The notes beneath the pieces were generated by a model that had not been told where the DNA came from, made no database searches, and worked only from the letters and a program-made list of their open reading frames with translations. Below, one piece after another: positions 1 to 10,185 of a stretch of 64,000 nucleotides of DNA (positions are counted from its first letter, which is position 1; the number at the start of each line of letters is the position of its first letter). The DNA is from Pollutimonas harenae (GTDB lineage Bacteria; Pseudomonadota; Gammaproteobacteria; Burkholderiales; Burkholderiaceae_B). Made by a program: the position numbers and the translations under genes. Where the stretch lies: NCBI RefSeq assembly GCF_004153685.1, contig NZ_SDQD01000001.1:434001-498000 (forward strand), written 5' to 3'.

Positions 1-31
1 GATAAAACATAGTCGTCTATACCTAATTCGC

Positions 32-961
32 TTAAACGCGGTCAATAATTTTTTCGCCAAACAAACCTTGCGGGCGGAAGAGCAAAAACACCAGGGCAAG
101 CATGTAAGCAAACCAGATTTCAATACCGCCGCCCACAAAAGGCCCCAGATAAATCTCGGAGAGCTTTTCACCAACACCGATGATCAGTCCTCCGATAATG
201 GCTCCGGGAACCGAAGTGAGCCCGCCCAGAATGACCACGGGCAGTGCGCGCAAGGCGGCTGTGGACAAGGTGAACTGAACCCCGAACTTGGACCCCCAGA
301 TAATCCCCGCAACCAGGGCCACCAGCCCGGCAACCGTCCAGACCACGACCCATATGCGATTGAGCGGGATACCTATGGATTGCGCAGCCTGGTGGTCGTC
401 AGCCACCGCGCGCAATGCACGCCCGACCGATGTGTACTGAAAGAAGAAAGCCAGTGCGGCCACCAGCAGCGCCGAAATGCCCGCCGCAGTCAGGTCTTCA
501 AGGCTGATGAGCAAGCCGCCTTCGAACACGCTATCAAGGATGAACACGGGATCTTTGGGCATGCCAACATCGATGGTATAGACGCTGCTGCCAAAAATGA
601 TCTGGCCCATACCGTCAAGAAAGTAACTGATGCCTATGGTCGCCATCAGCAAGGTCGTACCTTCCTGATTGACCAGGTAGCGCAAGACCCAGCGCTCGAT
701 GGCTATGGCAATCAGCCACATGAACACCGCAGCAAAAATGAAAGCAAGGACATTGGCCAGGAACAAGCTTTCTATGCCCAGCCACTGCGGTATCCATTCC
801 GACAGGCGTGCCATGGCCAGCGCAGCGATAAGCACCATGGCGCCTTGTGCAAAGTTAAAGACCCCCGACGCCTTGAAAATCAATACAAAACCCAGTGCCA
901 CCAGGGAATAAAGCATGCCTGTCATCAGGCCGCCAAACAAGGTTTCCAGAAAAAATGCCAT
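32..961 (-). CDS. Liv-type ABC transporter permease (LivH family)
   Basis: Inner-membrane permease of a branched-chain amino acid-type (HAAT) ABC transporter, 309 residues. About eight hydrophobic segments are visible. The N-terminal stretch near residues 10-40 has the LivH-typical GLMTGMLYSLVALGFVLIFK pattern followed by FNFAQG. A cytoplasmic EAA-like loop lies near residues 180-200 (GRALRAVADD), where the ATPase should dock. It follows livG by 17 bp in the same leftward operon, which also begins with an acyl-CoA synthetase. The partner LivM, LivF and binding protein are presumably beyond the left edge. Such liv plus acyl-CoA synthetase sets usually import carboxylic acids or amino acids; the substrate cannot be read from the sequence. 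Confidence 0.93.
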   Translation of the reverse strand: MAFFLETLFGGLMTGMLYSLVALGFVLIFKASGVFNFAQGAMVLIAALAMARLSEWIPQWLGIESLFLANVLAFIFAAVFMWLIAIAIERWVLRYLVNQEGTTLLMATIGISYFLDGMGQIIFGSSVYTIDVGMPKDPVFILDSVFEGGLLISLEDLTAAGISALLVAALAFFFQYTSVGRALRAVADDHQAAQSIGIPLNRIWVVVWTVAGLVALVAGIIWGSKFGVQFTLSTAALRALPVVILGGLTSVPGAIIGGLIIGVGEKLSEIYLGPFVGGGIEIWFAYMLALVFLLFRPQGLFGEKIIDRV

Positions 962-978
962 GTCTGATATCCCCTGGA

Positions 979-1776
<798 letters not shown>

Positions 1777-1808
1777 GGCGGACTCTTTTTAGGGTCTGTT
1801 AGCTTGCC

Positions 1809-3785
1809 TCAGGCAGCCTTTTTAATGTTGTCGGGATGAACGGTTGCGGTGGCGATCTTCAGATCGGCTGAAATCTTGCCACTGCGTCCGTCCTCGAACT
1901 TGACCTCGGTTTCTATGAACTGGCTTGACTTACCCTCGAACAAGGCATCGACCAGGACACCATACTTTTGTGCAATAAAAGTGCGTCGTACTTTGCGAGT
2001 GCGGGTCAACTCGTCGTCGTCGGGATCCAGCTCTTTGTGCAGGATCAGAAAGCGCGATACTTGCGACTGTGCAAGCTTGGGATCGGTGGCCAATTCGACG
2101 TTGACCTGGTTGACGCACTCACGTATCAGTTCGTAGACCTCGGGCTTGCCCGCCAGGTCGGTATAACCGGCATAAGGCAGACCACGTCTTTCTGCCCAGT
2201 TACCCACCGCTTCGAGATCGATATTGATGAACGCGCATACTTCGGACTTGTTGGCACCAAAGGCCACGGCTTCTTTGATGTGCTGGAAGAATTTGAGTTT
2301 GTTTTCTATGTATTTGGGTGCAAACAGGCTACCGTCGGCCAGCTTGCCCACATCTTTGGCACGGTCAATGATCTTGAGCTGGCCGTCTTCGTCGAGGTAG
2401 CCGGCATCGCCTGTGTGATACCAGCCGTCTTCGGTATAAGACTCGGAGGTGGCCTGGGGATTGCGATAATAGCCTTTGAACATGCCAGGGCTTTTGATCT
2501 GGATTTCGCCGTCTTTGGCCACACGGATATCGACACCCTTGACCGGCGGCCCGACCGTATCGGCGCGAACCTGGCCGTCGGATTGAACACAAACGAACAC
2601 CGAAGTTTCGGTTGAGCCATACAACTGCTTCAGGTTGATGCCTATGGACCGATAGAACACGAACAGATCAGGCCCGATGGCTTCACCGGCCGTATAAGCG
2701 ACACGTACCCTGCTCATGCCCAAGGCATTGCGCAAGGGACCATACACCAGCATGTTTCCGATGGCGTACTTGAACTTGTCGAGAGCGCTGACGTGGGGGT
2801 CTTTATCGAGAATACGCACCCCTACCCTGCGTGCCAGCCGCATGAATGCGTGGAACATTTTTCGCTTGAAAGCGCTGGCGTCCTCCATGCGGATCATGAC
2901 GTGCGTCAGCAGACCTTCGAGCACCCTGGGTGGCGCAAAATAATAGGTTGGACCTATGTCGTGCATGTCGATCGATACGGTATCGGGCGACTCCGGATGA
3001 TTGACCGTAAAACCGGTAACCAGGAACTGCGTATACGAAAACATATTCTGTCCGATCCAGGCGGGCGGCAAATAGGCCAGCACATCTTCGTGATCGGTCA
3101 GATTTTCGAGCTCCTGGATGGCCAGTGCGCGATCGATGAGGGCATGATGCGACAGCATCACCCCCTTGGGCTTGCCAGTGGTACCCGAGGTATAAAACAT
3201 GGCGGCCGCGTCGTCGGGCTTGATGGCGGCCATGGCGTCGTCTATATACGCGGGATGCGCAGCGGCATGGCCATTACCCATTTCAAGTAGTTGCTCATAG
3301 CTCAGCAGGCGGTCTTCCTGATAGTTACGCAGGCCGCGCGGGTCATCGTAGACCACATAGGCCAGCGCGGGACACTGCTCGCTGGCCTCCAGCATTTTGT
3401 CGACCTGCTCCTGGTCTTCGACCACAGCCACCCGGATTTCCGCATCTTGCAGAACATAAAGCATTTCTTGTGCGACCGCATCCTGGTATAGCGGTACAGG
3501 TATGGCACCTATGGTCTGTGCAGCCATCATGGACAGGTACAAGCGGGGGCGGTTCTCGCCTACAATGGCCACGTGCTGGCCCGGCTTGACGCCCAGCGCA
3601 GCCAGGCCATTGGCCAACGCACGTACTTGCAGCGCAAGCTCTGCCCAGGTCATGGTTTGCCATATACCCAGGTCTTTCTCGCGCATTGCGGGGCGCGAGC
3701 CACGCACCTTGGCATGATGCTCTACCAAGGCCGGAAAGGTTGCCGGCACGGCAGATGTGCTTTGCACAGGCGGTTTTTGCGCCAC
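1809..3785 (-). CDS. AMP-dependent long-chain-type acyl-CoA synthetase
   Basis: Adenylate-forming ligase that activates a carboxylic acid with ATP and CoA, 658 residues. The P-loop YTSGTTGKPKG is near residue 199, followed by GWYHTGDAGYLDEDG and a long C-terminal domain typical of the FadD15-like clade. I chose the GTG start at 3785 because AAGGAG lies six bases upstream (3792-3797). The longer reading from an ATG at 3812 adds nine residues and has no ribosome site. It is the first gene of the leftward operon with livG and livH, and is divergent from a Crp/Fnr regulator. Liv-linked synthetases of this clade occur in many proteobacteria; the substrate is unknown here. Confidence 0.93.
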   Translation of the reverse strand: MAQKPPVQSTSAVPATFPALVEHHAKVRGSRPAMREKDLGIWQTMTWAELALQVRALANGLAALGVKPGQHVAIVGENRPRLYLSMMAAQTIGAIPVPLYQDAVAQEMLYVLQDAEIRVAVVEDQEQVDKMLEASEQCPALAYVVYDDPRGLRNYQEDRLLSYEQLLEMGNGHAAAHPAYIDDAMAAIKPDDAAAMFYTSGTTGKPKGVMLSHHALIDRALAIQELENLTDHEDVLAYLPPAWIGQNMFSYTQFLVTGFTVNHPESPDTVSIDMHDIGPTYYFAPPRVLEGLLTHVMIRMEDASAFKRKMFHAFMRLARRVGVRILDKDPHVSALDKFKYAIGNMLVYGPLRNALGMSRVRVAYTAGEAIGPDLFVFYRSIGINLKQLYGSTETSVFVCVQSDGQVRADTVGPPVKGVDIRVAKDGEIQIKSPGMFKGYYRNPQATSESYTEDGWYHTGDAGYLDEDGQLKIIDRAKDVGKLADGSLFAPKYIENKLKFFQHIKEAVAFGANKSEVCAFINIDLEAVGNWAERRGLPYAGYTDLAGKPEVYELIRECVNQVNVELATDPKLAQSQVSRFLILHKELDPDDDELTRTRKVRRTFIAQKYGVLVDALFEGKSSQFIETEVKFEDGRSGKISADLKIATATVHPDNIKKAA

Positions 3786-3911
3786 GGTTGTCTCCTTCAG
3801 CCAAAAAACCAACCCCTTTGCATAGGGATTTTGTAATCTATAGAGCCAGCTGTTTTATGATCTGGCCTGTTTCCAACTGTGCCTAAGTTATAAGTTTGCC
3901 GATGCACCGAC

Positions 3912-3927
3912 TGTCACTGATATGACA
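3912..3927. promoter_or_regulatory. Perfect palindrome TGTCA-N6-TGACA, likely Crp/Fnr-type operator
   Basis: Sixteen-base inverted repeat TGTCA CTGATA TGACA in the intergenic region between the acyl-CoA synthetase operon and the divergent Crp/Fnr gene. The 5-6-5 geometry is that of Crp-family sites (compare TGTGA-N6-TCACA). An in-frame ATG at 3922 falls inside the palindrome, so the regulator's real start is more likely 3955. Autoregulation and control of the synthetase operon is an inference from position. Confidence 0.6.
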
Positions 3928-3954
3928 TTCGGGCCATTTCTAGGGTTAATCCTC

Positions 3955-4629
3955 ATGCTATTGAAAGACTCACTGCAAGACACTGCTGCGTGGTTTGGCC
4001 TACTCGAAGCCGAGCAGCAGATGCGCGTGCAGCGTGACATATCAGTTACGCAGTACGCCGCAGGAGCCATCATAGAACGCAAAGGTGAAAAAGCCTACGC
4101 CTGGATGGGCGTCCTGGCCGGCCTGATCAAAGTGTCGGTGGGTAACCAGGACGGAAAAATGGCCTCACTGACCGGTGTCCCCCCAGGCGGATGGATAGGC
4201 GAGGGCTCGCTACTCAAACGCGAATCGCGTAAATACGATGTGGTCGCCTTGCGCGACTCAAGCATTGCCCGCCTGCCCGAACATACGTTTAACTGGCTGC
4301 TCGACAACAGCATCCCCTTCAACCGCTACCTGCTGCATCAACTGAATGAACGCGTCGGCCAGTTCATAGGCAAGGCCGAATACGACCGCCTGCTGGCAGC
4401 CGATGCCCGAGTGGCCCGCTGCCTGGCCGAACTATTCAACCCCCTGCTGTATCCCGCCAAAAGCATGCGGCTGGATATCACCCAGGAAGAAATCGGCTAT
4501 TTGGCGCGTACCTCACGGCAACGCACCAATCAGGCGCTACGCACGCTGGAGGCTGCTCACCTGCTGAAAGTTGAATACGGCGCTGTACAAGTGCTGGATC
4601 TGGCCGGGCTTCGTCAATACGGCTTATAG
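3955..4629 (+). CDS. Crp/Fnr-family transcriptional regulator
   Basis: Cytoplasmic regulator of 224 residues with an N-terminal cyclic-nucleotide-binding-type beta-barrel and a C-terminal winged helix. The barrel carries GGWIGEGSLL, in the position of the Crp phosphate-binding cassette but lacking its RSA-type residues, so cAMP binding is doubtful. No Fnr cysteine cluster is visible. The DNA-reading segment is LDITQEEIGYLARTSRQRTN, with TSRQRTNQAL as recognition helix. The start at 3955 is preferred over an ATG at 3922 that lies in the operator palindrome. The gene is divergent from the acyl-CoA synthetase-liv operon, its probable target, and ends 10 bp from the convergent cysN. Confidence 0.88.
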   Translation: MLLKDSLQDTAAWFGLLEAEQQMRVQRDISVTQYAAGAIIERKGEKAYAWMGVLAGLIKVSVGNQDGKMASLTGVPPGGWIGEGSLLKRESRKYDVVALRDSSIARLPEHTFNWLLDNSIPFNRYLLHQLNERVGQFIGKAEYDRLLAADARVARCLAELFNPLLYPAKSMRLDITQEEIGYLARTSRQRTNQALRTLEAAHLLKVEYGAVQVLDLAGLRQYGL

Positions 4630-4639
4630 CCGGATACGG

Positions 4640-5938
4640 CTAGCGCACCATACCCGCCGCAACCGTTTGGTGCGTAGCAGCATCTATCAAGATGAAGGCA
4701 CCCGTCGCGGGCTGATCGGTGTATGTGTCCAATGCCAGCACATCTCGCGTCAGGAGTGTGACGCGCCCAATATCATTCATATCGAGCGAGCCGGCCGCCA
4801 CCACATCCTGTAACTCATGGATATCGCGTCGGGTATGCACCGTCTTGAAGCGAGCCTGGGTCAGGCGCGTACCTTGCTTCAACCAATACTGGCGGGCGGG
4901 ATTCAATACTTGCTGGTCCAGCCAGCACACCTCTGCTTCGAATTCGCGCGCCAGCTTGACATGTGCATCGGCCGGAACAATCAGGTCTCCGCGTGACACG
5001 TCAATATCTTTATCCAGTACGATAGTGATGCTTTCTCCGCCCTCGGCCCTTTCGATATCGAGTTCGCCCCGCAGCAGCCGGGCCACACGGGCTTGCTGGC
5101 CATGAGGCAAGACCTTAACGCCATCCCCCACACGCAAACTGGCACCGGCAAGTTGCCCGGCATAGCCCCGGAAATGAGCGCTGCTGTGCCCACCGTGACG
5201 GATGACCCATTGCACAAAAAAGCGAGCCTCAGGCTGATCGTCCAGCACACGGCTGCCAGGCAGGGTTTCCAGCAGCGACAAGAGTGTAGGACCTTCGTAC
5301 CAAGGTGTATTGGCGGATGGCGCGACGACATTGTCGCCCTTCAGGGCAGACAAGGGAACAGTATGAAAATGGGCGATACCCAGCTTACCTGCCAGCTCGG
5401 CATAAGACTGTCGGATGCGGTCAAACACATCGGCATCCCAACCAACCAAGTCCATCTTGTTGACCGCCACCACAATATGGCTCAGGCCCAGCAGCCGAGC
5501 CAGCGCACTGTGGCGCTTGGTTTGGGGCAATAGCGTGCCATCAACCGCCCGGCTGGCATCAACCAGCACGATGGCGGCTTGGGCCGTTGAAGCGCCTGTC
5601 ACCATATTGCGCGTGTACTGCTCGTGGCCCGGGGCATCGGCAATAATGAATTTACGCAAAGGCGTAGCAAAGTAGCGATAAGCCACATCGATGGTAATGC
5701 CCTGCTCCCGCTCGGCCTCCAGCCCATCTGTCAGCAGGGACAAGTCAATTTCATCGACCGCCACCCTTTTGTACTTGGAGCGTGCAATAGAGGCCATCTG
5801 GTCGGCAAAGACCCCCTTGCTGTCATACAGCAACCGGCCTATCAGGGTTGATTTTCCATCGTCCACCGAGCCAGCAGTAATCAGGCGTAGTACGCCAGCA
5901 TCCTGGGCAGACACCCATGCATCATTGATTGCGTTCAT
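4640..5938 (-). CDS. cysN: Sulfate adenylyltransferase subunit 1 (GTPase)
   Basis: GTP-hydrolysing subunit of ATP sulfurylase, 432 residues, which with CysD makes adenosine 5'-phosphosulfate (APS) from sulfate and ATP. The translation-factor-type G domain shows GSVDDGKST (23-31), DAPGHEQYTRNM and NKMD, followed by EF-Tu-like beta-barrel domains. There is no C-terminal APS kinase (CysC) fusion, which fits the APS-reductase type of CysH in the same operon. Its ATG overlaps the cysD stop as TAATG, so the two subunits are translationally coupled. Confidence 0.96.
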   Translation of the reverse strand: MNAINDAWVSAQDAGVLRLITAGSVDDGKSTLIGRLLYDSKGVFADQMASIARSKYKRVAVDEIDLSLLTDGLEAEREQGITIDVAYRYFATPLRKFIIADAPGHEQYTRNMVTGASTAQAAIVLVDASRAVDGTLLPQTKRHSALARLLGLSHIVVAVNKMDLVGWDADVFDRIRQSYAELAGKLGIAHFHTVPLSALKGDNVVAPSANTPWYEGPTLLSLLETLPGSRVLDDQPEARFFVQWVIRHGGHSSAHFRGYAGQLAGASLRVGDGVKVLPHGQQARVARLLRGELDIERAEGGESITIVLDKDIDVSRGDLIVPADAHVKLAREFEAEVCWLDQQVLNPARQYWLKQGTRLTQARFKTVHTRRDIHELQDVVAAGSLDMNDIGRVTLLTRDVLALDTYTDQPATGAFILIDAATHQTVAAGMVR

Positions 5939-6846
5939 TAAAAATACCCCTGTTTCTTGCGACGCTCCATCGAAGCTTCAGACGTTTGGTCATCCATCCG
6001 GGTAGCGCCCCGCTCGGTAATTGTGGTGATGGCCGTCTCGGCAATGATGGCCTGCGGATCAGCGGCCGTCGACGCAACCGGGCAAGTGCATGAAATATCA
6101 CCTACCGTGCGAAAGCGCACAGTCATTCGTTCCGGGATTTCGGTGGGGCGCGGCGGCGTGATGGGTGTAACCGGCACCAGCAAGCCATTACGCTGCACCA
6201 CCAGACGCTCATGCGCATAATAGATGGAAGGCAGGCTGAGCTGCTCGCGTGCAATGTATTGCCATACGTCCAGCTCAGTCCAGTTGGAAATCGGAAACAC
6301 ACGCATGTTCTCGCCAGGATGCACCTTGGTATTGAACAGATTCCACAGCTCTGGCCGCTGAGCTTTGGGATCCCATTGGCCAAATTCGTTCCTGAAGGAA
6401 AAAACCCGCTCTTTGGCCCGCGCCTTTTCTTCATCACGTCGAGCGCCGCCTATACAAGCATCAAAACCGAACTCTTCGATAGCTTCCAGCAAGGTGGTGG
6501 CCTGGGCGGCATTACGCGAATCGGTCTCGCGCCGCAGTACGACGGTGCCGCGGGCGATAGAGTCTTCGACATGACGCACAATCAGAGTCTCGCCCAGCTC
6601 TCCGACCCGCTTGTCGCGAAAGGCAATGACCTCATCAAAGTTGTGGCCTGTGTCAATATGCATCAGGGGAAAGGGAAAGCCCGCCGGCCGAAAAGCCTTC
6701 TCGGCCAGGCGCAGCAACACGACGGAATCCTTGCCTCCCGAAAACAATAGCACCGGCCGTTCGCACTCTGCCGCTACCTCGCGCAAAATATAAATGGCCT
6801 CAGATTCCAGCCAATCCAGATGTGTACGTGAAGAAATATCACCCAT
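5938..6846 (-). CDS. cysD: Sulfate adenylyltransferase subunit 2
   Basis: Catalytic ATP-pyrophosphatase subunit of ATP sulfurylase, 302 residues, matching the usual CysD length. The PP-loop SGGKDS is at residues 36-41, followed by MHIDTGHNFDE, GARRDEEKARAKER and a C-terminal MERRKKQGYF, all typical of CysD. I chose the ATG at 6846, which has AGGA about seven bases upstream and gives the family length. Longer in-frame starts would run into cysH. It is the middle gene of cysH-cysD-cysN, starting 14 bases inside the 3' end of cysH. Confidence 0.96.
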   Translation of the reverse strand: MGDISSRTHLDWLESEAIYILREVAAECERPVLLFSGGKDSVVLLRLAEKAFRPAGFPFPLMHIDTGHNFDEVIAFRDKRVGELGETLIVRHVEDSIARGTVVLRRETDSRNAAQATTLLEAIEEFGFDACIGGARRDEEKARAKERVFSFRNEFGQWDPKAQRPELWNLFNTKVHPGENMRVFPISNWTELDVWQYIAREQLSLPSIYYAHERLVVQRNGLLVPVTPITPPRPTEIPERMTVRFRTVGDISCTCPVASTAADPQAIIAETAITTITERGATRMDDQTSEASMERRKKQGYF

Positions 6847-6859
6847 ATTCGTATCCTGT

Positions 6860-7564
6860 TCAGTTCTTGGCATGCAGGCCGCATTCTCTTGATAGTTTTT
6901 GTTCCCACCACCAGCGCCCGGCCCTGACGTCCTCATCAGGACGAATGGCCCGTGTACAGGGCTCGCAACCTATCGATGGGTAACCCTGATCGTGCAAAGG
7001 GTTATAGGGAATATCCCTGGCACGCACGCTCTCCCATACCTGCTCCAGGCTCCAGCCGGCCAAGGGGTTGTATTTCTGCAGGCCAAAAACCTCATCAAAC
7101 TCCGCCTCGGCCAACTCGGTCCGGGTCAGGGATTGTTCGCGCCGCTGCCCGGTAATCCAGGCTGGACGCCCCCGCAAAATACGCCGCAAAGGTTCCACCT
7201 TGCGCAAGCCGCAACAGGCCTTGCGCAACTCGATGCTTTCATAAAAGGCAAAGGCGCCATGCTCGTCGACATGCCTCTTGACTACGACGGGATCCGGCCG
7301 CACCATATTGACCGTGACACCGTAACGCTCGTGAATGCGCTCCACCAATGCCAGGGTTTCGGCATGCAGGCGCCCCGTATCAAGCGTAAACACCTCTATC
7401 GGCAGGCCCGCATCAAAAATCGCATGTGCCAGCAGCATGTCTTCCACTCCCAGCGATGAAGCAAAGACCACGCCGGGGTGCCTGCCGGCAATGTCCGCCA
7501 GGTTGTTCTGCAGCACTGCCCATTGGTCAGGCGTCGAGGTGGTCACAGATGTCAGCATTGTCAT
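6860..7564 (-). CDS. cysH: Assimilatory adenylylsulfate (APS) reductase
   Basis: Thiol-dependent reductase, 234 residues from the start chosen, producing sulfite from APS. Two cysteine pairs that bind a [4Fe-4S] cluster are visible (C117-C118 and C200/C203), with the C-terminal catalytic ECGLH at 227-231. The cluster cysteines are known to mark APS reductases rather than PAPS reductases, and no APS kinase gene is present here. The ATG at 7564 has AAGG upstream. The long open frame to 7729 would add a low-quality N terminus. It is the first gene of the leftward cysHDN operon. Confidence 0.93.
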   Translation of the reverse strand: MTMLTSVTTSTPDQWAVLQNNLADIAGRHPGVVFASSLGVEDMLLAHAIFDAGLPIEVFTLDTGRLHAETLALVERIHERYGVTVNMVRPDPVVVKRHVDEHGAFAFYESIELRKACCGLRKVEPLRRILRGRPAWITGQRREQSLTRTELAEAEFDEVFGLQKYNPLAGWSLEQVWESVRARDIPYNPLHDQGYPSIGCEPCTRAIRPDEDVRAGRWWWEQKLSRECGLHAKN

Positions 7565-7641
7565 TACTTGCCTTGGGTCCTGGCTTCCAGACGCCCGATA
7601 TAAAAGATTCATTCTGACGGTGCTGCGGCACCAAGGGAACG

Positions 7642-7656
7642 ACTTAATAGTTAAGT
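7642..7656. promoter_or_regulatory. Palindrome ACTTAA-N3-TTAAGT upstream of cysH
   Basis: Perfect six-base arms around TAG, about 78 bp upstream of the cysH start and in the 261-bp divergent region shared with gdhA. Sulfate assimilation operons are commonly controlled by the LysR-type proteins CysB or Cbl. This site is AT-rich like theirs, but CysB sites are poorly conserved, so the link is only positional. The rest of the region shows no further strong signal. Confidence 0.3.
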
Positions 7657-7825
7657 GTTTATCACCGTTCGCCATTAACAGAAAAAAACATAAGCTCATG
7701 CCTGCGTCACGTCCCTTTTTTATTTCCATGAATTTTTATTGGGGACGTAATATCATCTCGGCACTAAAATAGGCATATCCGGGCATACCGTAGCCCCTGT
7801 CACTCACCACACATAAGGCTCAGCC

Positions 7826-9115
7826 ATGTCAGAACACCCGACACACGCACTTCCTTCTTATCTCAACGCGCACGAACTCGGGCCTTGGGGTATTTATCTT
7901 GAGCAGGTCGAACGTGTAACGCCTTATCTGGGCAAGCTGGCCAGGTGGGTCGAAACCCTTAAAAGACCCAAGCGTTCACTCATTGTCGATATCCCCATCG
8001 AACTCGACAACGGCACGATTGCCCACTTCGAAGGCTATCGGGTCCAGCACAATACCTCGCGCGGCCCTGGCAAGGGTGGTGTGCGCTTTCATCAAGACGT
8101 CACGCTGTCCGAAGTCATGGCGCTGTCTGCCTGGATGTCCGTCAAGTCCGCCGCCGTCAACCTGCCCTTTGGCGGTGCCAAGGGCGGCGTGCGCATCGAT
8201 CCTCGCCATTACACGCGCGGCGAACTCGAGCGCGTCACGCGTCGCTACACCAGCGAAATTGGCGCCATCATCGGGCCCAACAAAGATATTCCCGCCCCCG
8301 ACGTCAATACAAACGCGCAAACCATGGCCTGGATGATGGACACCTATTCCATGAACGAAGGTGCCACCACAACCGGGGTTGTCACGGGTAAGCCGGTATC
8401 ACTGGGCGGCAGCCTGGGCCGGGTCGAAGCCACTGGCCGCGGTGTTTTCGTGGTGGGTCGCGAAGCCGCCCACGATGCCGGCATACCGCTGGAAGGGGCA
8501 CGCATTGTCATCCAGGGCTTCGGGAATGTGGGCGGCACCGCCGCCCGCCTGTTCTACGAAGCTGGCGCTAAAGTCATCGCCATACAAGACCATACTGGCT
8601 GCGTGCACAACGGCGCCGGGCTCGACGTCCTGGCGCTGCTCAAGCATGCAGAAGAGCATGGTGGCATAGCCGGCGCCCCTAATACCGAAAACCTGTCGGC
8701 AGCCGAGTTCTGGTCGCTCGAGACCGAGCTGCTTATTCCAGCCGCACTTGAAGGCCAGTTGAACAAAGACAATGCCAATTCCGTACGCGCAAAAATCGTC
8801 ATAGAAGGTGCAAACGGCCCCACCACACCCGAAGCCGACGATATCCTTACATCCAACGGCACCCTGATCGTTCCCGATGTACTGGCCAACGCCGGCGGCG
8901 TCACCGTCAGTTATTTCGAATGGGTGCAGGACTTCTCCAGCTTCTACTGGTCCGAGCAGGAAATCAATCACCGGCTTGAAACCATGATGATCGCCGCCTA
9001 CGCCTCGGTCTCGGCCGTAGCCAAAGAGCATCAGGTCAGTCAGCGTACTGCCGCGTTCATCACCGCCTGCACCCGCATACTGGAAGCACGCGAAGTACGC
9101 GGCCTTTACCCTTGA
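7826..9115 (+). CDS. gdhA: Glu/Leu/Phe/Val-type dehydrogenase, probably glutamate dehydrogenase
   Basis: Cytoplasmic NAD(P)-linked oxidative deaminase, 429 residues, interconverting glutamate and 2-oxoglutarate plus ammonia. The substrate-binding region has [10 protein letters not shown] (K83) and [10 protein letters not shown] (K119), and the Rossmann motif [12 protein letters not shown] begins near residue 230. The length fits the short hexameric class (about 410-430 residues). AAGG precedes the start. It lies upstream of an amino-acid ABC transporter and an asparaginase on the same strand, which suggests amino-acid nitrogen use. Coenzyme preference cannot be read with certainty. Confidence 0.93.
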   Translation: MSEHPTHALPSYLNAHELGPWGIYLEQVERVTPYLGKLARWVETLKRPKRSLIVDIPIELDNGTIAHFEGYRVQHNTSRGPGKGGVRFHQDVTLSEVMALSAWMSVKSAAVNLPFGGAKGGVRIDPRHYTRGELERVTRRYTSEIGAIIGPNKDIPAPDVNTNAQTMAWMMDTYSMNEGATTTGVVTGKPVSLGGSLGRVEATGRGVFVVGREAAHDAGIPLEGARIVIQGFGNVGGTAARLFYEAGAKVIAIQDHTGCVHNGAGLDVLALLKHAEEHGGIAGAPNTENLSAAEFWSLETELLIPAALEGQLNKDNANSVRAKIVIEGANGPTTPEADDILTSNGTLIVPDVLANAGGVTVSYFEWVQDFSSFYWSEQEINHRLETMMIAAYASVSAVAKEHQVSQRTAAFITACTRILEAREVRGLYP

Positions 9116-9148
9116 TCTGCGCTTTTGCGACTTAGCATCATTGGTGCC

Positions 9149-9191
9149 GGTCCGGCCTGCGCGTGGGCAACCCAAAGTGCAAGGCCGGGCC
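9149..9191 (+). terminator. Long GC-rich hairpin after gdhA
   Basis: Arms GGTCCGGCCT and AGGCCGGGCC pair over ten positions with one G-U, and an inner TGGG/CCCA stem lies in the loop. It starts 33 bases after the gdhA stop. There is no T-run after it, so it may stabilise the mRNA end or act in a Rho-dependent end rather than as a classic intrinsic terminator. The remainder of the 168-bp gap before the ABC gene holds nothing I recognise. Confidence 0.45.
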
Positions 9192-9283
9192 AAGACCAGT
9201 AAAATGGCCTATTTGCCGCTATCTGGCCCCCTTGCCATGCCCGTTTCAACCCACTCAATCGCTCTTGCCACGCACACTGCCCA

Positions 9284-10057
9284 ATGACCGCGACCCACTA
9301 CGCCGTCAAGGCTGAAAACATCCATAAATCGTTTGGCTCCAACGAAGTGCTGCGCGGTATTTCCTTTACGGCTGAGCAAGGCAAAGTGCTGTCCATTATT
9401 GGCGCATCAGGCTCGGGGAAAAGCACCTTGCTGCGCTGCATTAACCACTTGGTAGTCCCTGACGATGGCGTTGTGCACATAGGCACGGAAACCTTGCGTA
9501 GTCATAAGCGACGCGACGGCACTGCTGTCAGTAGCGACATCCGGCAACTGGAACGCATACGAGCCCGATTGGGCATGGTCTTTCAGAACTTCAATTTATG
9601 GTCACATCGCAATGTGCTCCAGAACCTGCTTGAAGGCCCTTTGCATGTTCAGCAAGTTCCCAAGGCGCGAGCCACTGAACATGCACTGGGCCTGCTGGCC
9701 AAAGTGGGCCTGTCCGACAAAAAGGACGCCTACCCCAACGAGCTATCCGGCGGCCAGCAACAACGGGTTGCGATTGCCCGCGCGCTGGCCATGAATCCCG
9801 ACGTCCTGCTGTTCGACGAGCCCACCTCGGCGCTCGACCCCGAAATGGTTGGCGAAGTATTGCGTGTCATACGCCAGCTTGCCGATGAAGGTCGCAGCAT
9901 GATTCTGGTAACCCACGAAATGAAGTTCGCCCAGGAAGTCTCGGACCACACCATCTTCATGCACAATGGCCGCATCGAAGAGGAAGGTCCTCCCGGCAAG
10001 CTGTTCAATCAGCCCGAATCCGAGCGGCTACGGCAATTCCTGCTTCCCGCATACTAG
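9284..10057 (+). CDS. Polar amino acid ABC transporter ATP-binding protein (HisP/GlnQ family)
   Basis: Cytoplasmic ATPase, 257 residues, of a polar amino-acid uptake (PAAT) transporter. Walker [10 protein letters not shown] is at residues 40-48. The insert after the first strand (residues 75-90, [10 protein letters not shown]) and [11 protein letters not shown] resemble HisP/OccP-type proteins for basic amino acids or opines. The signature LSGGQQQR and Walker [14 protein letters not shown] follow. It is the first gene of an operon with a binding protein, two permeases and an asparaginase. No good ribosome site is seen before the ATG. Confidence 0.95.
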   Translation: MTATHYAVKAENIHKSFGSNEVLRGISFTAEQGKVLSIIGASGSGKSTLLRCINHLVVPDDGVVHIGTETLRSHKRRDGTAVSSDIRQLERIRARLGMVFQNFNLWSHRNVLQNLLEGPLHVQQVPKARATEHALGLLAKVGLSDKKDAYPNELSGGQQQRVAIARALAMNPDVLLFDEPTSALDPEMVGEVLRVIRQLADEGRSMILVTHEMKFAQEVSDHTIFMHNGRIEEEGPPGKLFNQPESERLRQFLLPAY

Positions 10058-10185
10058 GGGTTTGAACAGCCCCCTTTTGGTAATATCCTGAACTCAGCGG
10101 CGTCAACCCGCAAGGCATGGCAGCCGTACCAGCCATAAGCCACTAGAAAAACCCCGGCTGCACCCAGCCACTCAGAGGAACTAAC

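Noticed and set aside
68-967. 299-residue open frame on the plus strand
   Set aside because: It is the complement of livH and has low-complexity, His/Gln-rich composition with no family resemblance; a shadow frame.
3922-3957. Upstream ATG of the Crp/Fnr gene
   Set aside because: The ATG is inside the TGTCA-N6-TGACA palindrome and the added residues are unlike the family; the start at 3955 fits better.
10058-10185. Terminator after the amino-acid ABC ATPase (GGGG...CCCC then TTTT)
   Set aside because: The stem is only four pairs with a nine-base loop; too weak to call, and the next gene belongs to the same transporter.
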